The position numbers and the translations under genes were made by a program. The notes below the pieces were generated by a model. It did no database searches and was not told where the DNA came from. It saw nothing but the letters and a program-made list of their open reading frames with translations. Below are positions 35,442-44,695 of a stretch of 64,000 nucleotides of DNA, piece after piece. The DNA is from Sphingobacteriales bacterium. Lineage in GTDB: Bacteria > Bacteroidota > Bacteroidia > Chitinophagales > Chitinophagaceae. Numbering within the stretch: position 1 is the first letter of the stretch; the number at the start of each line of letters is the position of its first letter. Where the stretch lies: contig JAPLEF010000146.1 of NCBI GenBank assembly GCA_026391525.1, forward strand, positions 28,349 to 92,348, written 5' to 3'.

Positions 35442-36830
35442 TCAGATGTCTATCGCCTCTCCATATGCTGCTGCAGTTGCCTCTTTCAATCCTTCACTCA
35501 TGGTGGGGTGCGGATGTACCGCATTCAAAATCTCATGGGCGGTAGTTTCCAGTTTGCGTGCAACAACTGCTTCAGCAATGAGTTCGGTAACATTATTACC
35601 AATCATGTGGCAACCAAGAAATTCACCATACTTCGCATCGTAAATCACTTTCACAAAGCCTTCTGTTGCACCGCCTGCAACTGCTTTACCGCTTGCGATG
35701 AATGGGAACTTGCCCACTTTGATATCGAATCCGGCATCTTTAGCAGCTTTTTCGGTGTAACCCACAGAGGCAATTTCAGGGTAGGTATAAGTACATCCCG
35801 GAATGTTGTTGTAATCCATGGCTTCAGGTTTATGTCCACTCAGGTGCTCAGCAGCATTGATACCTTCCTTAGCCGCAACATGCGCTAATGCCTGACCAGG
35901 AGTACAATCTCCAATGGCATATAATCCGGGAACGCTGGTTTGTTGGAACACGTCAACAATTATTTTTCCTTTGTCTGTTTTAACCCCAAGTTGTTCTAAT
36001 CCGATATTTTCAATATTGGCCACTACTCCTACAGCGCTTAACAGTATATCCGCTTCAAGCACCGATTCGCCTGTAGCAGTTTTTACTGTAGCTTTAACGC
36101 CATTACCTGATACATCTACCTTGGTAACTTCACTGTTCGTCATGATGGTAATACCTTGTTTCTTAAATTGCTTCTCCATTTCTTTACTGATGTCCTCATC
36201 TTCAACCGGAACAATACGGGGCATGAACTCAACTATCGTCACTTTGGTACCCATTGAATTATAGAAATAGGCAAATTCACTTCCTATGGCTCCACTTCCG
36301 CAAATGATCATCGATTTGGGTTGTGACGGAAGCGACATGGCTTCACGATAGCCAATGATTTTTTTCCCATCAATCGGCATGGAAGGCAACTGGCGAGCTC
36401 TTCCTCCTGTGGCAATGACAATATTTTTTGCTTCCAGAATTTGTTTGCTGTTATCCGCCGCCGTTATCTCCAGTTTATTGGCTGATATTAATTTCCCTGT
36501 TCCCATCACTACATCAATCTTGTTCTTTTTCATAAGGAACTGGATGCCTTTGCTCATCTTGTCTGCAACACCACGGCTTCTGCCGATAACGGCGCCGAAA
36601 TCATGACTGGCATCTGTAACTTTAATTCCATAATCAGCCGCATGTTTGCTGTATTCATAAACCTGTGCGCTTTTTAAAAGTGCTTTGGTAGGGATGCATC
36701 CCCAATTGAGGCAGATTCCGCCCAGACTTTCTTTCTCAATAATGGCAACTTTTTTGCCGAGCTGACTAGCCCTGATTGCCGCAGGATATCCACCCGGGCC
36801 ACTGCCTAATACAATTACATCATATGCCAT
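35442..36830 (-). CDS. lpdA: Dihydrolipoyl dehydrogenase (E3)
   Basis: E3 reoxidises dihydrolipoamide with FAD and NAD+ in 2-oxoacid dehydrogenase complexes. The 462-residue protein has the FAD motif VLGSGPGGYPAAIRA, the redox disulfide GGICLNWGCIP (Cys about 40 and 45), the NAD motif IICGSGAIGSEFA, the second FAD motif LYAIGDCTPGQALAHVAAKEG and the active-site His-Glu in NAVHPHPTMSEG. All key residues are present. It may partner the E2 at 10.1 kb, but the two are far apart and the pairing is an inference. Confidence 0.96.
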   Translation of the reverse strand: MAYDVIVLGSGPGGYPAAIRASQLGKKVAIIEKESLGGICLNWGCIPTKALLKSAQVYEYSKHAADYGIKVTDASHDFGAVIGRSRGVADKMSKGIQFLMKKNKIDVVMGTGKLISANKLEITAADNSKQILEAKNIVIATGGRARQLPSMPIDGKKIIGYREAMSLPSQPKSMIICGSGAIGSEFAYFYNSMGTKVTIVEFMPRIVPVEDEDISKEMEKQFKKQGITIMTNSEVTKVDVSGNGVKATVKTATGESVLEADILLSAVGVVANIENIGLEQLGVKTDKGKIIVDVFQQTSVPGLYAIGDCTPGQALAHVAAKEGINAAEHLSGHKPEAMDYNNIPGCTYTYPEIASVGYTEKAAKDAGFDIKVGKFPFIASGKAVAGGATEGFVKVIYDAKYGEFLGCHMIGNNVTELIAEAVVARKLETTAHEILNAVHPHPTMSEGLKEATAAAYGEAIDI

Positions 36831-36982
36831 ATCGTTTTTTTTATGGTGATTTTAAAGGAAATTGATTCGTAATGCCAAATGCTTTTTTGTTTTCTATAAA
36901 CAGGATGCAAATTAACCTGAAATAGGGGATTGTCCAAAACCAGATTCATCAAATTCATTTTGCAGGAGATGATCAACAGGAA

Positions 36983-37510
36983 ATGGCTTATTTTTATGTC
37001 ATGACCCGTTTCATAGTGATACTTCTTTATGCTTTATCGGCTTTTTCTAAAAGCAATGCACAGGAAATCAATAAATGGAAAATCACTGATGTGCAAGAGA
37101 TGCTAAATGCTGAGGGTGGGGTAGTGGTGCTCAATTGCTGGGCCACATTTTGTAAGCCTTGTGTTGGCGAAATACCGCATTTTATCCGTACGGTTGAGCA
37201 ATTCAAAAACCGTGGCGTAAATCTTTACTTGTTGAGCCTTGATTTACCATCTCAATATCCCGAAAAAATTCAGCAGTTTATCCAGCATAAACAATTCACA
37301 GGCCCCCAACATGCCTGGCTGGAGGAAACGGATGCTGATTATTTTTGCCCTAAGATAGATTCATTGTGGTCGGGCTCCATTCCGGCAACATTAATCCTTA
37401 ACCGAAAAACCGGATATCGTGCTTTTTTTGAAGAAGAAATGACTTCAGCAAAACTGGAAATTGAAATAGAGAAAGCATTGAGCAGCAGGAAAGTTGACGG
37501 ATCCCTTTAG
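36983..37510 (+). CDS. TlpA-like thioredoxin-fold protein
   Basis: The 175-residue protein (second possible start at ATG 37001, MTRFIVILLYALSAFSK) has a signal peptide ending near SNAQ and a TlpA-type domain: VVLNCWATFCKPCVGEIPHF (redox CKPC) and the cis-Pro region SGSIPATLILN. Such periplasmic proteins reduce disulfides, for instance in cytochrome c maturation. It is convergent with a second thioredoxin-fold gene 11 bp downstream. Confidence 0.88.
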   Translation: MAYFYVMTRFIVILLYALSAFSKSNAQEINKWKITDVQEMLNAEGGVVVLNCWATFCKPCVGEIPHFIRTVEQFKNRGVNLYLLSLDLPSQYPEKIQQFIQHKQFTGPQHAWLEETDADYFCPKIDSLWSGSIPATLILNRKTGYRAFFEEEMTSAKLEIEIEKALSSRKVDGSL

Positions 37511-37520
37511 TTTATTGAAA

Positions 37521-38129
37521 TTAGCTTTTCCTCTTGATGGTGCACCCCACACTTCGGCTTTCTTTCACGGCAATCGATTTTCCTGAAGATAGTTCCATCA
37601 TGGCTTCCCTTAAGTGTTGGCGTTTAACGGCTGTTTCATCAGATGGATTATCGTCGATAGCTCCGTGGTAGGCAAGTGTCAGATTTTTATCGAATAAAAA
37701 ACACTCAGGTGTACGGTTAGCTCCAAATGCATCGGCCACTTCACTGTTCTGATCTACCACATAATACCAATTGTATTTCTTTTCTGCTGCATAAGCTTTC
37801 ATTGCCTCATAACTATCTTCTGTTTCGCGGTAGGCTTCATTGCTGTTGATGATGATAAAACCGATATTGAGTTTTGCAGCCAATTCGCCGGCCGTAATGA
37901 TGCGTTGCTCGTTCTTTACCACATATGGACAAGTATTGCAACTGAACATCACCAGCACTCCGTTTCCTTTCAGGGCGTTTTTCATGGAAACCTGCTTGCC
38001 TGAAATATCCTTCATCTGTTGGTTGGCCTTTGGCATTTCAGCCCCGATAGGCAATACTACATTTCCTGATTGAAAGGCAAGTATCGAGAACAAAGTTCCT
38101 GCGAGGAGAATTGTGTATAATTTTTTCAT
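37521..38129 (-). CDS. Redoxin (AhpC/TSA-like) thioredoxin-fold protein
   Basis: The 202-residue protein has a signal peptide (ILLAGTLFSILAFQSG) and a thioredoxin fold with the CxxC motif in VMFSCNTCPYVVKNEQRI, then DQNSEVADAFGANRTPECFLFD, the cis-Pro loop. Members of this group (redoxin family) are often linked to thiol-based peroxide reduction, but the substrate is unknown. It ends 11 bp from the TlpA-like gene on the opposite strand, so both stops share a short spacer. Confidence 0.86.
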   Translation of the reverse strand: MKKLYTILLAGTLFSILAFQSGNVVLPIGAEMPKANQQMKDISGKQVSMKNALKGNGVLVMFSCNTCPYVVKNEQRIITAGELAAKLNIGFIIINSNEAYRETEDSYEAMKAYAAEKKYNWYYVVDQNSEVADAFGANRTPECFLFDKNLTLAYHGAIDDNPSDETAVKRQHLREAMMELSSGKSIAVKESRSVGCTIKRKS

Positions 38130-38193
38130 GACAAGAAAATATTAATTGTACCTAAAGTTACCTAAAGTAATGGGTAACCCCTAATGCTATTAG

Positions 38194-39150
38194 CTATTTT
38201 TTGAGCTTTTTTTCATCCTCCTTTCGTCGGTTGGAAATAATTTTTAGTGAATTGATGCTCACATTGAGTTCAAATCCAATCAATATGGCCAGTGCATTGA
38301 TATAAACCAATGCCATCAGCATCATGATTGTACCTATCGAGCCATATAGCACATTGTAACGGCCAAAATTGGTTACAAAAATAGAAAAGCCAACCGATGA
38401 GATGATACTGAGAAAGGTGGTTGTGATGGTTCCTGGGGAATTAATTTTCCATCTTTTTTCTACGGATGGGGCAAACTTGAAAATATAACCGATAGCCAGA
38501 AAAATCAATAGAATCATGAAGATCCATCTGGTATTTGAAATCAGGTTACGCCAGTATTTGCTGGCTACAAGCATTTTCAGCAATACACCTTGCGAAAGGA
38601 GCAGCACAAAATAACCCAATAAAAGACCGAAGAGGATGATGGTCAGTTTGATGGCAGTCCATCTTTGGTGTATGCCCATCCTTTTTTCAAAGCCAAGGTA
38701 TTGTTGTTTGTTGAAAGAGCGTATAAGCCCCATCATGGCATTGGAAGCGAAAAATAAGGAAAACAATAAACCAAAAGAGATCAACCCTATCTGCGTATCA
38801 AAAATGAAGGAATCTACAAACTTGATCACTTCCCGGTTGTAAACTTTGGAAGGTACGATATCGTAAATCAGCCGGTGTAATTGTATTTGAATGGTTTTTT
38901 TCGAAAAGAAGGGAAGGCTTGGAATTAGTGTGAAAAGAAATAATAAAGATGGCGGAATGGCCATGATAAAATTATAGGAGATGGCTGAAGCCCTTTCTGT
39001 TAAGCCATGGGCTTTAATCTGACGATGAAAAAATCGGATCACATCATAAAGGGGTACACCTCCAAAACCGGGAGGGTGAATCCTTTTGGTTTTGTTGAGC
39101 AGATACATCAACGGTGTGCGGGTAATCAATATCCTTTCGAATTTTGTCAC
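38194..39150 (-). CDS. YihY/BrkB-family membrane protein
   Basis: The 318-residue inner-membrane protein has six predicted helices and the family pattern ASAISYNFIMAIPPSLLFLFTLIPSLP, IGLISFGLLFSLFFASNAMMGLIRSFN and IYINALAILIGFELN-like sequence (VYINALAILIGFELNV). These proteins are of uncertain function (the ribonuclease BN name is historical). The start is a GTG that overlaps the mltG stop by 4 nt (GTGA), so translation is probably coupled to mltG upstream. An ATG 14 codons further in (MYLLNKTKRIH) is an alternative start. Confidence 0.88.
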   Translation of the reverse strand: MTKFERILITRTPLMYLLNKTKRIHPPGFGGVPLYDVIRFFHRQIKAHGLTERASAISYNFIMAIPPSLLFLFTLIPSLPFFSKKTIQIQLHRLIYDIVPSKVYNREVIKFVDSFIFDTQIGLISFGLLFSLFFASNAMMGLIRSFNKQQYLGFEKRMGIHQRWTAIKLTIILFGLLLGYFVLLLSQGVLLKMLVASKYWRNLISNTRWIFMILLIFLAIGYIFKFAPSVEKRWKINSPGTITTTFLSIISSVGFSIFVTNFGRYNVLYGSIGTIMMLMALVYINALAILIGFELNVSINSLKIISNRRKEDEKKLKK

Positions 39151-40187
39151 TGGCTATTTGGTTTTGCTTGGGCGGCTTTCCTGATGATCAAACTGTCGAG
39201 TGCCAGTTGATATGCTCTTGCATATTTAAGGTGATCGGCATAATTACTGGCAAAATTAGAATATCCATTAAAATCGGGTTTCGCCACAAAAAAAAGATAA
39301 TCGGTTTCCGGGGCATCCAGCACGGCATCGATGCTGCTGATCGATGCGGAACAAATAGGCCCCGGAGGAATGCCGTTGCTGTAATAAGTATTGTATGGCG
39401 ATGGGTAAGAAAGATGGCCATGCAATATCCTTTTCAAACCAAAATTGCGCATCGCATATTTTACCGTTGGATCGGCTTCCAGCTTCATCCCTTTCTTAAT
39501 CCGATTGAGATAAACACTCGCAATTTTTCCTTTGTCTTCTGCTTTGTTGGTTTCTTCTTCCACAATACTGGCAATGGTATAAACTTCCGCTGTTCGCAAC
39601 CCAAGTTTTTTTGCTTTAGCTGTTCGGCTTCCTTCCCAGAAAAGGTCGTGCTGGCTTTTCAGACGTTCAAAAATTTTCCTAAAAGAGCCATTCCACCAAA
39701 ACAGATAGGAGTTGGGGATGATTACAGTCATCACCGTATTGGTATCCAAACCATAGGGTTTTAATGAATCATTGCTCAAAAGAAAGCGGATGGCTTCTGT
39801 GGAATCGGCTTCAAATTGCAGACCAATTTTTGAGGCTAGGTCTTCTTTCGTCCTGATTTTATTGATGACAAGCCGCACTGCCGTTTGCTGGCCTACTTTA
39901 AGCGTCCTTATTAAGGTCCACATACTGGTGCCATTCTTTATCAAATACCTGCCTGGTTTGATATGTTCAGGATAATTTAGCCGATTGGCCAATTGGTTGA
40001 AAATAAATCCCGGTTTGATGATTTGCTGATCTTTCAGTTGTTGCTTTACGGTATTGAAATCGCTTCCGGTTGCGATGAGCAGGTATTTTTTTTCCGGAAC
40101 CCTGATGCCTGCAATGAATACCTCCCAGATGAAGTATCCTCCTACTAGGGCTAATACTAAAACAATGAAGCCAACCGTTTTTTTCAT
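39147..40187 (-). CDS. mltG: Endolytic peptidoglycan transglycosylase MltG (YceG)
   Basis: MltG cuts growing glycan strands inside the chain and so sets their length. The start chosen is the ATG at 40187 (MKKTVGFIVLVLALVGGYFIW), giving 346 residues with an N-terminal membrane anchor; the track ORF extends to 40397 only through the opposite end of secG. YceG domain signatures: EVYTIASIVEEETNKAEDKG, containing the catalytic Glu, IASVYLNRIKKGMKLEADPTV, and the C-terminal GIPPGPICSASISSI. It is coupled with the YihY gene by a 4-nt overlap. Confidence 0.94.
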   Translation of the reverse strand: MKKTVGFIVLVLALVGGYFIWEVFIAGIRVPEKKYLLIATGSDFNTVKQQLKDQQIIKPGFIFNQLANRLNYPEHIKPGRYLIKNGTSMWTLIRTLKVGQQTAVRLVINKIRTKEDLASKIGLQFEADSTEAIRFLLSNDSLKPYGLDTNTVMTVIIPNSYLFWWNGSFRKIFERLKSQHDLFWEGSRTAKAKKLGLRTAEVYTIASIVEEETNKAEDKGKIASVYLNRIKKGMKLEADPTVKYAMRNFGLKRILHGHLSYPSPYNTYYSNGIPPGPICSASISSIDAVLDAPETDYLFFVAKPDFNGYSNFASNYADHLKYARAYQLALDSLIIRKAAQAKPNSQ

Positions 40188-40209
40188 CTTGAAAAATTGA
40201 ATGACACAA

Positions 40210-40246
40210 CAAAGTAAAATAAAAAACCCCGCCTTTTTTGCGGGGT
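40210..40246 (-). terminator. Intrinsic terminator downstream of secG
   Basis: ACCCCGC (40226-40232) pairs with GCGGGGT (40240-40246). On the minus strand the stem is followed by TTTTTTATTTTACTTT, a classic T-run. It ends the secG-side transcript before the mltG start at 40187, which implies mltG-yihY has its own promoter or reads through. Confidence 0.88.
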
Positions 40247-40266
40247 GGCTATTTTTAAGGGAAAGC

Positions 40267-40623
40267 TTATGGGTTTGAATCTGCAGGAGCAGTTGATGTG
40301 CCTGGCAGGTTGGTAGTATTTGCTGGAGCAGGAGCAGCTTTCTGCTGTGGCGTGGTGCTGATATTTTTAAGCAGGTCGTCGCCTTTACCAACACCATCTT
40401 TTGGAATGAAAGCAGGTGATATCAAACAAAGCAGCCCTACAATGGCAGCAAAAACCCAGGTTCCTTTTTCAAGGATGTCGGTAGTTTGTTTAACACCCAT
40501 GAGCTGGTTGCCAAATCCGCCCAGGTTGCCGGCCAATCCGCCACCTTTAGGGTTTTGGATTAAAACTATCAGACCAAGGATGATTGAAGCAAGAATAATC
40601 AGGATTCCAAAAATGGCTAACAT
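40267..40623 (-). CDS. secG: Preprotein translocase subunit SecG
   Basis: SecG is the small accessory subunit of the SecYEG channel. The 118-residue protein has two membrane helices (IFGILIILASIILGLIVLIQ and GTWVFAAIVGLLCLISPAF) separated by the conserved loop QNPKGGGLAGNLGGFGNQLMG. A Pro/Ala-rich C-terminal tail is typical for Bacteroidota. It begins 1 nt after the stop of the preceding - strand gene, so the two are co-transcribed. Confidence 0.95.
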   Translation of the reverse strand: MLAIFGILIILASIILGLIVLIQNPKGGGLAGNLGGFGNQLMGVKQTTDILEKGTWVFAAIVGLLCLISPAFIPKDGVGKGDDLLKNISTTPQQKAAPAPANTTNLPGTSTAPADSNP

Positions 40624-40624
40624 C

Positions 40625-41332
40625 TTATTTTTCTTTTAAAGTATCAATTTTGGTTGCAAAGTAAGCGATTTTAGCAGGATCGAGCAAACTTAATTTTTCA
40701 TACACGTCAATGGCCTTTTTCGTTTTACCCTGGGCAGCCAATGCTTCTGCCATCGATTCGGTGATGATTTCTGCTTCCTGATTGCTTTTTTCTGCCAATT
40801 GTTGAACGCTGAGATCTAGTGGCGCTGTGGTGGATTGGCCTTCTGCTGCCTGAATTTTCTTCATCGTTTTTAGCCAGCCTGTAAAACTGCGTAGTTGCTT
40901 GCCCAATTTATCCTGCCCCATAGCCTCATCAGTTAACTTGATGCCCTGTGAGGCAAAATAATCGGAAGCGAAAAGGGGTTCAAAAACCAGCGGGGCTTCT
41001 TCCACAATAGGAGCGGGTTCCTGAACTAATTCTGTTTGTGGATCTGTTGTTTCTGCAGCAATGGTAGCAGTGCCATTTTCTTCAGGAGCTTCAGCTTTAT
41101 CCGGTGTGGCTGTTTCATGCATTCTGCTGAACAAAAGAAATGGATTATCAAAGTAAAGTGCAGCTTTAGCTTCCAATGCCGGGTTGATTCCCAATCCGGT
41201 TTCTTTCAGCTGAAAAAATGGAAACGCACTGCAATATGGATATTTGCGGGTAAGCGATGCCAAACGGTCGAGCTTATCCTGCTGCGCTGAACCGATGCCG
41301 GTAAGTGTATGGAAGAGCTTTGCGTATTGCAT
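40625..41332 (-). CDS. Conserved hypothetical protein with C-terminal TPR-like segment
   Basis: The start chosen is the ATG at 41332 (MQYAKLFHTLTG); the track start two codons upstream is a TTG. The 235-residue soluble protein has a folded N-terminal helix region (LDRLASLTRKYPYCSAFPFFQL), a Glu/Pro/Ala-rich disordered middle, and a C-terminal helical hairpin, SMAEALAAQGKTKKAIDVYEKLSLLDPAK, resembling one TPR unit. Function unknown. It lies in the run miaB, sigma-54 activator, lptE, this gene, secG, which seems common in Bacteroidota. Confidence 0.75.
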   Translation of the reverse strand: MQYAKLFHTLTGIGSAQQDKLDRLASLTRKYPYCSAFPFFQLKETGLGINPALEAKAALYFDNPFLLFSRMHETATPDKAEAPEENGTATIAAETTDPQTELVQEPAPIVEEAPLVFEPLFASDYFASQGIKLTDEAMGQDKLGKQLRSFTGWLKTMKKIQAAEGQSTTAPLDLSVQQLAEKSNQEAEIITESMAEALAAQGKTKKAIDVYEKLSLLDPAKIAYFATKIDTLKEK

Positions 41333-41361
41333 AGTCAAATCTAAAATTTAATGGTCAATGC

Positions 41362-41892
41362 TTACCAGTTTGAAAATATTTTATTGAAAATTTCATCAAC
41401 AATATTACTCACGATATCGGTTGTACGTTGTTGTTCTAATGCTGTTAAGCTCTGTTCGGCCGGGAAATCGATCGTTCGAAGCAAATCCGCTTCAAAATTT
41501 TTCTTTTCATCCAACTTGTTGATGAATATCAGGTGAAACCCTACCGTTAGCCGGTTTCCGCTCGAATTGGAGCCTGTAATACTTATAGTGCTGGTGAAAT
41601 ACTGCGATACGTAACCGCTGATATCGTAATCGGCATTATCGTCATTGGTTTGCCTAAGCCTGGTGGTGTTGATGATTTTCTGTTTCAGTTTTTCAGTAAT
41701 CTGCGGACTCAACTGTGTATTCACATACTGGGCTTTATTTTCGAAATAGTTTACCCGGAATGTTTTTACTTCAGCAGGCAGCGAAACATCTTTAGTTGAA
41801 TAGCGGCAGGTTGAAAAATTAAAAAGACTGATAATAATAAACGCCAACAAGATATGGAGCCGATGTTGTTGCCTTAGTTTTGAATAACTCAT
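41362..41892 (-). CDS. lptE: LptE-family LPS-assembly lipoprotein
   Basis: LptE plugs the LptD barrel that inserts LPS in the outer membrane. The 176-residue protein has the lipobox LFNFSTC (Cys29) and the Bacteroidota LptE pattern RYSTKDVSLPAEVKTFRVNYFENKA, then LSPQITEKLKQKIINTTRLR and ALEQQRTTDIVSNIVDEIFNKIFSNW near the C-terminus. It lies 20 bp after the sigma-54 activator and is probably co-transcribed with it. Confidence 0.9.
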   Translation of the reverse strand: MSYSKLRQQHRLHILLAFIIISLFNFSTCRYSTKDVSLPAEVKTFRVNYFENKAQYVNTQLSPQITEKLKQKIINTTRLRQTNDDNADYDISGYVSQYFTSTISITGSNSSGNRLTVGFHLIFINKLDEKKNFEADLLRTIDFPAEQSLTALEQQRTTDIVSNIVDEIFNKIFSNW

Positions 41893-41911
41893 GATGAGGT
41901 TAGTGAATCAG

Positions 41912-43159
41912 TTAAAGATTTTCAATATCATATTCTTTGAGCTTACGGTAAAGCGTACGCTCACTAATGCCAAGATCGAGTGAGGCATCCCTTCTCTTTC
42001 CCCGGTGTTTTTTCAGGGCTTTTACAATCAGTTCTTTTTCTTTATCGATGATACTGAGTGATTCTTCAAATTCTTCGTGATGCTGGATTACAGGATTATT
42101 ATTGTTGTTACTAAAAATTACCTGAGGGGGATTATTGCTGAAATTATTGCCATTTACCGTTGGTGAAAGTTCTTTATAACTATTTCCATCCGGTTGAAAA
42201 ACGGGCATCTGTGAAGCCATGGCAGGGTTTTGTACCAGATCGAAAAACATCTTTTTCAATTCATTCACGTCCTTCTTCATATCGAAAAAGAGTTTGTACA
42301 AAATCTCTCTTTCATTGGCGAACTCAGCCTGGCTAACTGCACCGGGACCGCCACTGAGCGCAGGCAAGCGGCTATAATGGTGGTCGGGAAGGAATGCCCG
42401 CAACTGTTCGGCAGTGATGGTTTTCTCTTTACTGAGCACAGAAATCTGTTCTGCGATATTTTTCAGTTCGCGAACATTGCCCGGCCAGCTGTATTTGATC
42501 AGCACTTCTTTGGCATCGTCGGTTAATTGTACCGGAGATGTTTTATAACGTTCTGCAAAATCTGTAGCAAACTTCCTGAATAAAAGTAAAATGTCTTCCT
42601 GCCGGTCGCGCAAGGCCGGCACCCGGATAGGTACGGTATTCAAACGGTAATATAGGTCTTCCCGGAACTTTCCGTTTTGGGTGTATTCGAGTAACTCTTT
42701 ATTTGTTGCGGCGATAACACGCACATCTGTTTTTTGAACCTTGCTGCTTCCCACCCGGATATACTCACCGGTTTCGAGTACCCGAAGTAACCTGGCTTGC
42801 GTTCCCAAAGGCATTTCACCGATCTCATCTAAAAAAATAGTACCGCCGTTTACGGTTTCAAAATATCCTTTCCGGCTATCTACAGCCCCGGTAAATGATC
42901 CTTTTTCGTGGCCAAACAATTCAGAATCTATAGTGCCTTCAGGTATCGCGCCACAGTTCACTGCAATAAATGGATTGTGTTTACGGGCCGAAAGGGCATG
43001 TATGATTTGAGAAAACACTTCTTTACCTACACCGCTTTCCCCGTTGATCAAAACACTAAGATCGGTATTGGCCACCTGGATGGCCACATTGAGCGCATGA
43101 TTTAGCGAGGCCGAATTGCCTATGATGCCAAACCTGTTTTTGATTGATTGCTGGTCCAT
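41912..43159 (-). CDS. Sigma-54-dependent activator without receiver domain
   Basis: The 415-residue protein begins directly with the AAA+ domain: Walker A NGESGVGKEVF (about residues 39-50), the sigma-54 contact loop GHEKGSFTGA (GSFTGA instead of the usual GAFTGA), Walker B GGTIFLDEIGEMPL and the arginine region FREDLYYRL. A low-complexity Asn-rich linker precedes a Fis-type helix-turn-helix (IVKALKKHRGKRRDASLDLGISERTLYRKLKEY). With no sensor domain, it may be controlled by abundance or a partner. Its place between miaB and lptE suggests envelope-related targets; that is inference. Confidence 0.93.
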   Translation of the reverse strand: MDQQSIKNRFGIIGNSASLNHALNVAIQVANTDLSVLINGESGVGKEVFSQIIHALSARKHNPFIAVNCGAIPEGTIDSELFGHEKGSFTGAVDSRKGYFETVNGGTIFLDEIGEMPLGTQARLLRVLETGEYIRVGSSKVQKTDVRVIAATNKELLEYTQNGKFREDLYYRLNTVPIRVPALRDRQEDILLLFRKFATDFAERYKTSPVQLTDDAKEVLIKYSWPGNVRELKNIAEQISVLSKEKTITAEQLRAFLPDHHYSRLPALSGGPGAVSQAEFANEREILYKLFFDMKKDVNELKKMFFDLVQNPAMASQMPVFQPDGNSYKELSPTVNGNNFSNNPPQVIFSNNNNNPVIQHHEEFEESLSIIDKEKELIVKALKKHRGKRRDASLDLGISERTLYRKLKEYDIENL

Positions 43160-43164
43160 TTGGT

Positions 43165-44583
43165 TTATTTATCTACAGGCGATCCGATAAGGGTTCCAGC
43201 CGTGCAACGGTGGATGTTCACCCATACATAATCTCCCTTTTTATGATTGGATTGTGGAAATACCACCACTTTATTCTGGTCGTTTCTTCCATAAAGTTCT
43301 TCGCTGTTCTTTTTAGATACGCCTTCTACCAATACTTTAAAAGTTTTTCCAATATCCCGTTGCATACTTTGGAGGGAATGGATGCGATGTAAATTGATCA
43401 TCTCCTGTAACCTGCGTTTCTTCACTTCCAACGGCACATCATCGGTAAACCGCCTTGCAGCAAGGGTTCCCGGCCTTTCTGAATAATAGTACATGTAAGC
43501 CAGGTCGTATTTACAGTATTCCATCAAACTCAACGATTCCTGATGTTCTGCTTCTGTTTCGGTGCAAAAACCTGTGATCATATCGGTTGATAATCCACAG
43601 TCCGGTAATATCTCCCGGATGCGGTTTACTTTGGCCATATACCATTCGCGACTATACGTACGGTTCATCATCTGCAACACCCTCGAGCTGCCGCTTTGAA
43701 CCGGGAGGTGGATATAATTACAGATATTCTCATACTTTTTCATGGTAAACAGCACCTCGTCGGTGATGTCTTTCGGGTGAGAGGTAGAAAATCTTACCCT
43801 CAGCAAAGGTGATATCATGGCAACTTTTTCCAGCAATTGGGCAAAACTGGTTACCGTTCCGGTTTGCGGGTGAGAAAAATGATAACTGTCTACATTTTGT
43901 CCCAGTAAAGTCACTTCCCGGTATCCATCATAGAAAAGATTTTCGCATTCCATTAGTATGCTTTCTACACTTCTACTTCTTTCTCTTCCCCTGGTAAAGG
44001 GTACTACGCAGAATGAGCACATGTTATTACAACCCCGCATGATGCTTACAAAAGCGTTTACGCCATTACTGTTCAGGCGGATGGGGGCGATATCTGCATA
44101 AGTTTCATCGCGGCTCAGCATTACATTCACTCCTTTCTGGCCGGTATCTGCTTCGTTGATCAGGATGGGTAGGGTGCGGTAAGCATCCGGACCTACAACA
44201 ATATCTACCAGTTTATCTTCCTCCAGCAAACTGCCTTTCAAACGTTCGGCCATGCAACCGAGAATGCCTACCAATAATCCGGGTTTTTCTTTTTTAATCT
44301 GACGGATTTCGGTAAGCCTTTTCCTGATTTTATCTTCCGCTTTTTCACGGATAGAACAGGTATTGATGAGGATGAGATCTGCTTCCCAGGCATTTGCAGA
44401 AGCGCCATATTCATGTTCTGAAAGGATGGATGCCACTACTTCGCTGTCGGCAAAATTCATGGCGCAGCCATAGCTTTCGATATAGAATAATTTCTTAGGT
44501 ACCGACAACTGTTTCCCAGAAGGTAAAAAAACTTCGCCTTGCCTGGCTTCATCATGTGTTTTATCAATCAACAGTAACTCCAT
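43165..44583 (-). CDS. miaB: tRNA-2-methylthio-N6-dimethylallyladenosine synthase MiaB
   Basis: MiaB is a radical SAM enzyme that adds a methylthio group to i6A37 of tRNA. The 472-residue protein (ATG at 44583; the track start one codon earlier is a TTG) has the UPF0004 domain ([17 protein letters not shown] with Cys, [14 protein letters not shown]), the radical SAM Cys motif [20 protein letters not shown], and a C-terminal TRAM domain ([15 protein letters not shown]). It is 6 bp upstream of the sigma-54 activator gene. Confidence 0.96.
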   Translation of the reverse strand: MELLLIDKTHDEARQGEVFLPSGKQLSVPKKLFYIESYGCAMNFADSEVVASILSEHEYGASANAWEADLILINTCSIREKAEDKIRKRLTEIRQIKKEKPGLLVGILGCMAERLKGSLLEEDKLVDIVVGPDAYRTLPILINEADTGQKGVNVMLSRDETYADIAPIRLNSNGVNAFVSIMRGCNNMCSFCVVPFTRGRERSRSVESILMECENLFYDGYREVTLLGQNVDSYHFSHPQTGTVTSFAQLLEKVAMISPLLRVRFSTSHPKDITDEVLFTMKKYENICNYIHLPVQSGSSRVLQMMNRTYSREWYMAKVNRIREILPDCGLSTDMITGFCTETEAEHQESLSLMEYCKYDLAYMYYYSERPGTLAARRFTDDVPLEVKKRRLQEMINLHRIHSLQSMQRDIGKTFKVLVEGVSKKNSEELYGRNDQNKVVVFPQSNHKKGDYVWVNIHRCTAGTLIGSPVDK

Positions 44584-44695
44584 CAATGCAGAAAATTTTA
44601 GCGCAAAGATATAGGAATTGATTGGAATTCTGACAGTATGTCAGCAATCCTGGCTTTGCTAATAGGGTAAGGTGTAAATAGAAGAACGGAAAGGT

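Noticed and set aside
39144-39764. 206-residue ORF on the + strand
   Set aside because: It is the antisense shadow of mltG, whose YceG motifs are clear.
40188-40397. N-terminal extension of MltG
   Set aside because: It overlaps secG and the terminator; the membrane anchor starts at MKKTVGFIV.
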